A DNA stretch of 64,000 bases, from NCBI GenBank assembly GCA_001899805.1, contig MKWP01000009.1, forward strand, positions 124,001 through 188,000. The letters are read 5' to 3'. This document shows positions 63,718 through 64,000 of this stretch, piece after piece. How positions within the stretch are numbered: position 1 is the stretch's first letter; each line of letters begins with the position of its first letter. The translations under genes and the position numbers were made by a program. The DNA comes from Lysobacterales bacterium 66-474 (GTDB lineage Bacteria; Pseudomonadota; Gammaproteobacteria; Xanthomonadales; Rhodanobacteraceae). The notes under the pieces are model-generated. The model was not told where the DNA came from. It ran no database searches and saw only the letters and a program-made list of their open reading frames with translations.

Positions 63718-64000
63718 TCAGCCGGTGAACGCGTTCCTGTATTCCGGCTTCAGGAACTTCGCGAACACGCTGCTCGGCACGTCCACGCTTTGGGTGCCGT
63801 ACACGTAGGCAGCGACCTGGTAGGGCGGAAAGATCAACGTGAGCCCCGGGCTTGCCGAGGTCGCTTGCGCGCCCGCACGCACCACGAACACGGAATAGTT
63901 GACCGTGGTCGGCTTGGTGCCGTCGTTGAGCATCTGGGTCATGTTGGACTGCCACTCGCGCAACGCGTCGGGCGAGCCCTCGCCCGGTTTCGGCGCGGAG
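63718..64000 (-). CDS. DUF3298/RsiV-like protein, C-terminal part (5' end outside window)
   Basis: The minus-strand frame stays open from 63718 to the window edge, about 93 residues. The end contains LTLIFPPYQVAAYVYGTQSV and DVPSSVFAKFL, the pattern of the C-terminal DUF3298 domain (a beta-rich domain found in RsiV and exported proteins). Start, signal peptide and total length lie outside the window. It converges on the GFA gene with a 2-bp gap. Confidence 0.75.
   Translation of the reverse strand, partial: SAPKPGEGSPDALREWQSNMTQMLNDGTKPTTVNYSVFVVRAGAQATSASPGLTLIFPPYQVAAYVYGTQSVDVPSSVFAKFLKPEYRNAFTG

Overview
The window is one contiguous piece of a high-GC gammaproteobacterial chromosome. 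I infer order Xanthomonadales/Lysobacterales, probably family Rhodanobacteraceae (Dyella/Rhodanobacter/Dokdonella-like). The reasons are the type II secretion genes in the Xanthomonas-style order E-F-G-H-I-J-K-L-M-N-D, GC-rich codons throughout, and several dispersed palindromic repeats of kinds common in this order. I see no rRNA or tRNA gene, CRISPR array, prophage, integrase or transposase. Nearly all space is housekeeping genes; the gaps are filled by repeats.

Layout. 1-13 kb: end of ppc, a tandem pair of small secreted proteins with an almost identical leader, metK, two TPR-GGDEF diguanylate cyclases on either side of dusB, a truncated haemoglobin, a 7Fe ferredoxin, tpx, a large non-coding repeat, gap, and an S1/P1 nuclease. 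13-22 kb: a DUF962 membrane protein, a cupin, purC, cytochrome c, a DjlA-like co-chaperone, rpe, a two-component pair resembling PdsR/PdsS, and trpE. 22-36 kb: lptG-lptF divergent from pepA, a FlgO/TPR protein, a giant hybrid sensor kinase, a YceI - cytochrome b561 - YceI operon, a glutaredoxin-like protein and sdaA. 36-47.5 kb: a complete 11-gene type II secretion operon ending in a lipoprotein secretin that carries a C-terminal SPOR domain. 47.6-52 kb: a glycosyltransferase, def and valS. 52-59 kb: a second large repeat, then the rod-shape genes mreB, mreC, mreD, mrdA (PBP2) and rodA on the minus strand. 59-64 kb: a PfkB kinase, a small secreted protein, a polysaccharide deacetylase, a DUF885 protein, a GFA-family protein and the end of a DUF3298-like gene.

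The most unusual content is non-coding. A 0.6-0.7 kb element occurs twice nearly complete (about 10.5 and 52.1 kb) and once truncated (about 22.4 kb, minus strand). It is an array of perfect hairpins whose stems differ between copies by paired changes while the loops stay the same. Its first half shows UCC-type loops and its second half GGA-type loops. A second, shorter family with similar hairpins sits in front of trpE, between mreB and mreC, and after the deacetylase gene. REP/MITE-like palindromes end at or overlap stop codons, interrupt the secretion operon between gspF and gspG, and in two cases lie in frame inside essential genes (valS and mreC).

Start codons were chosen by family N-termini and visible Shine-Dalgarno sequences. 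Family assignments come from recognising motifs by eye; no database search was run.
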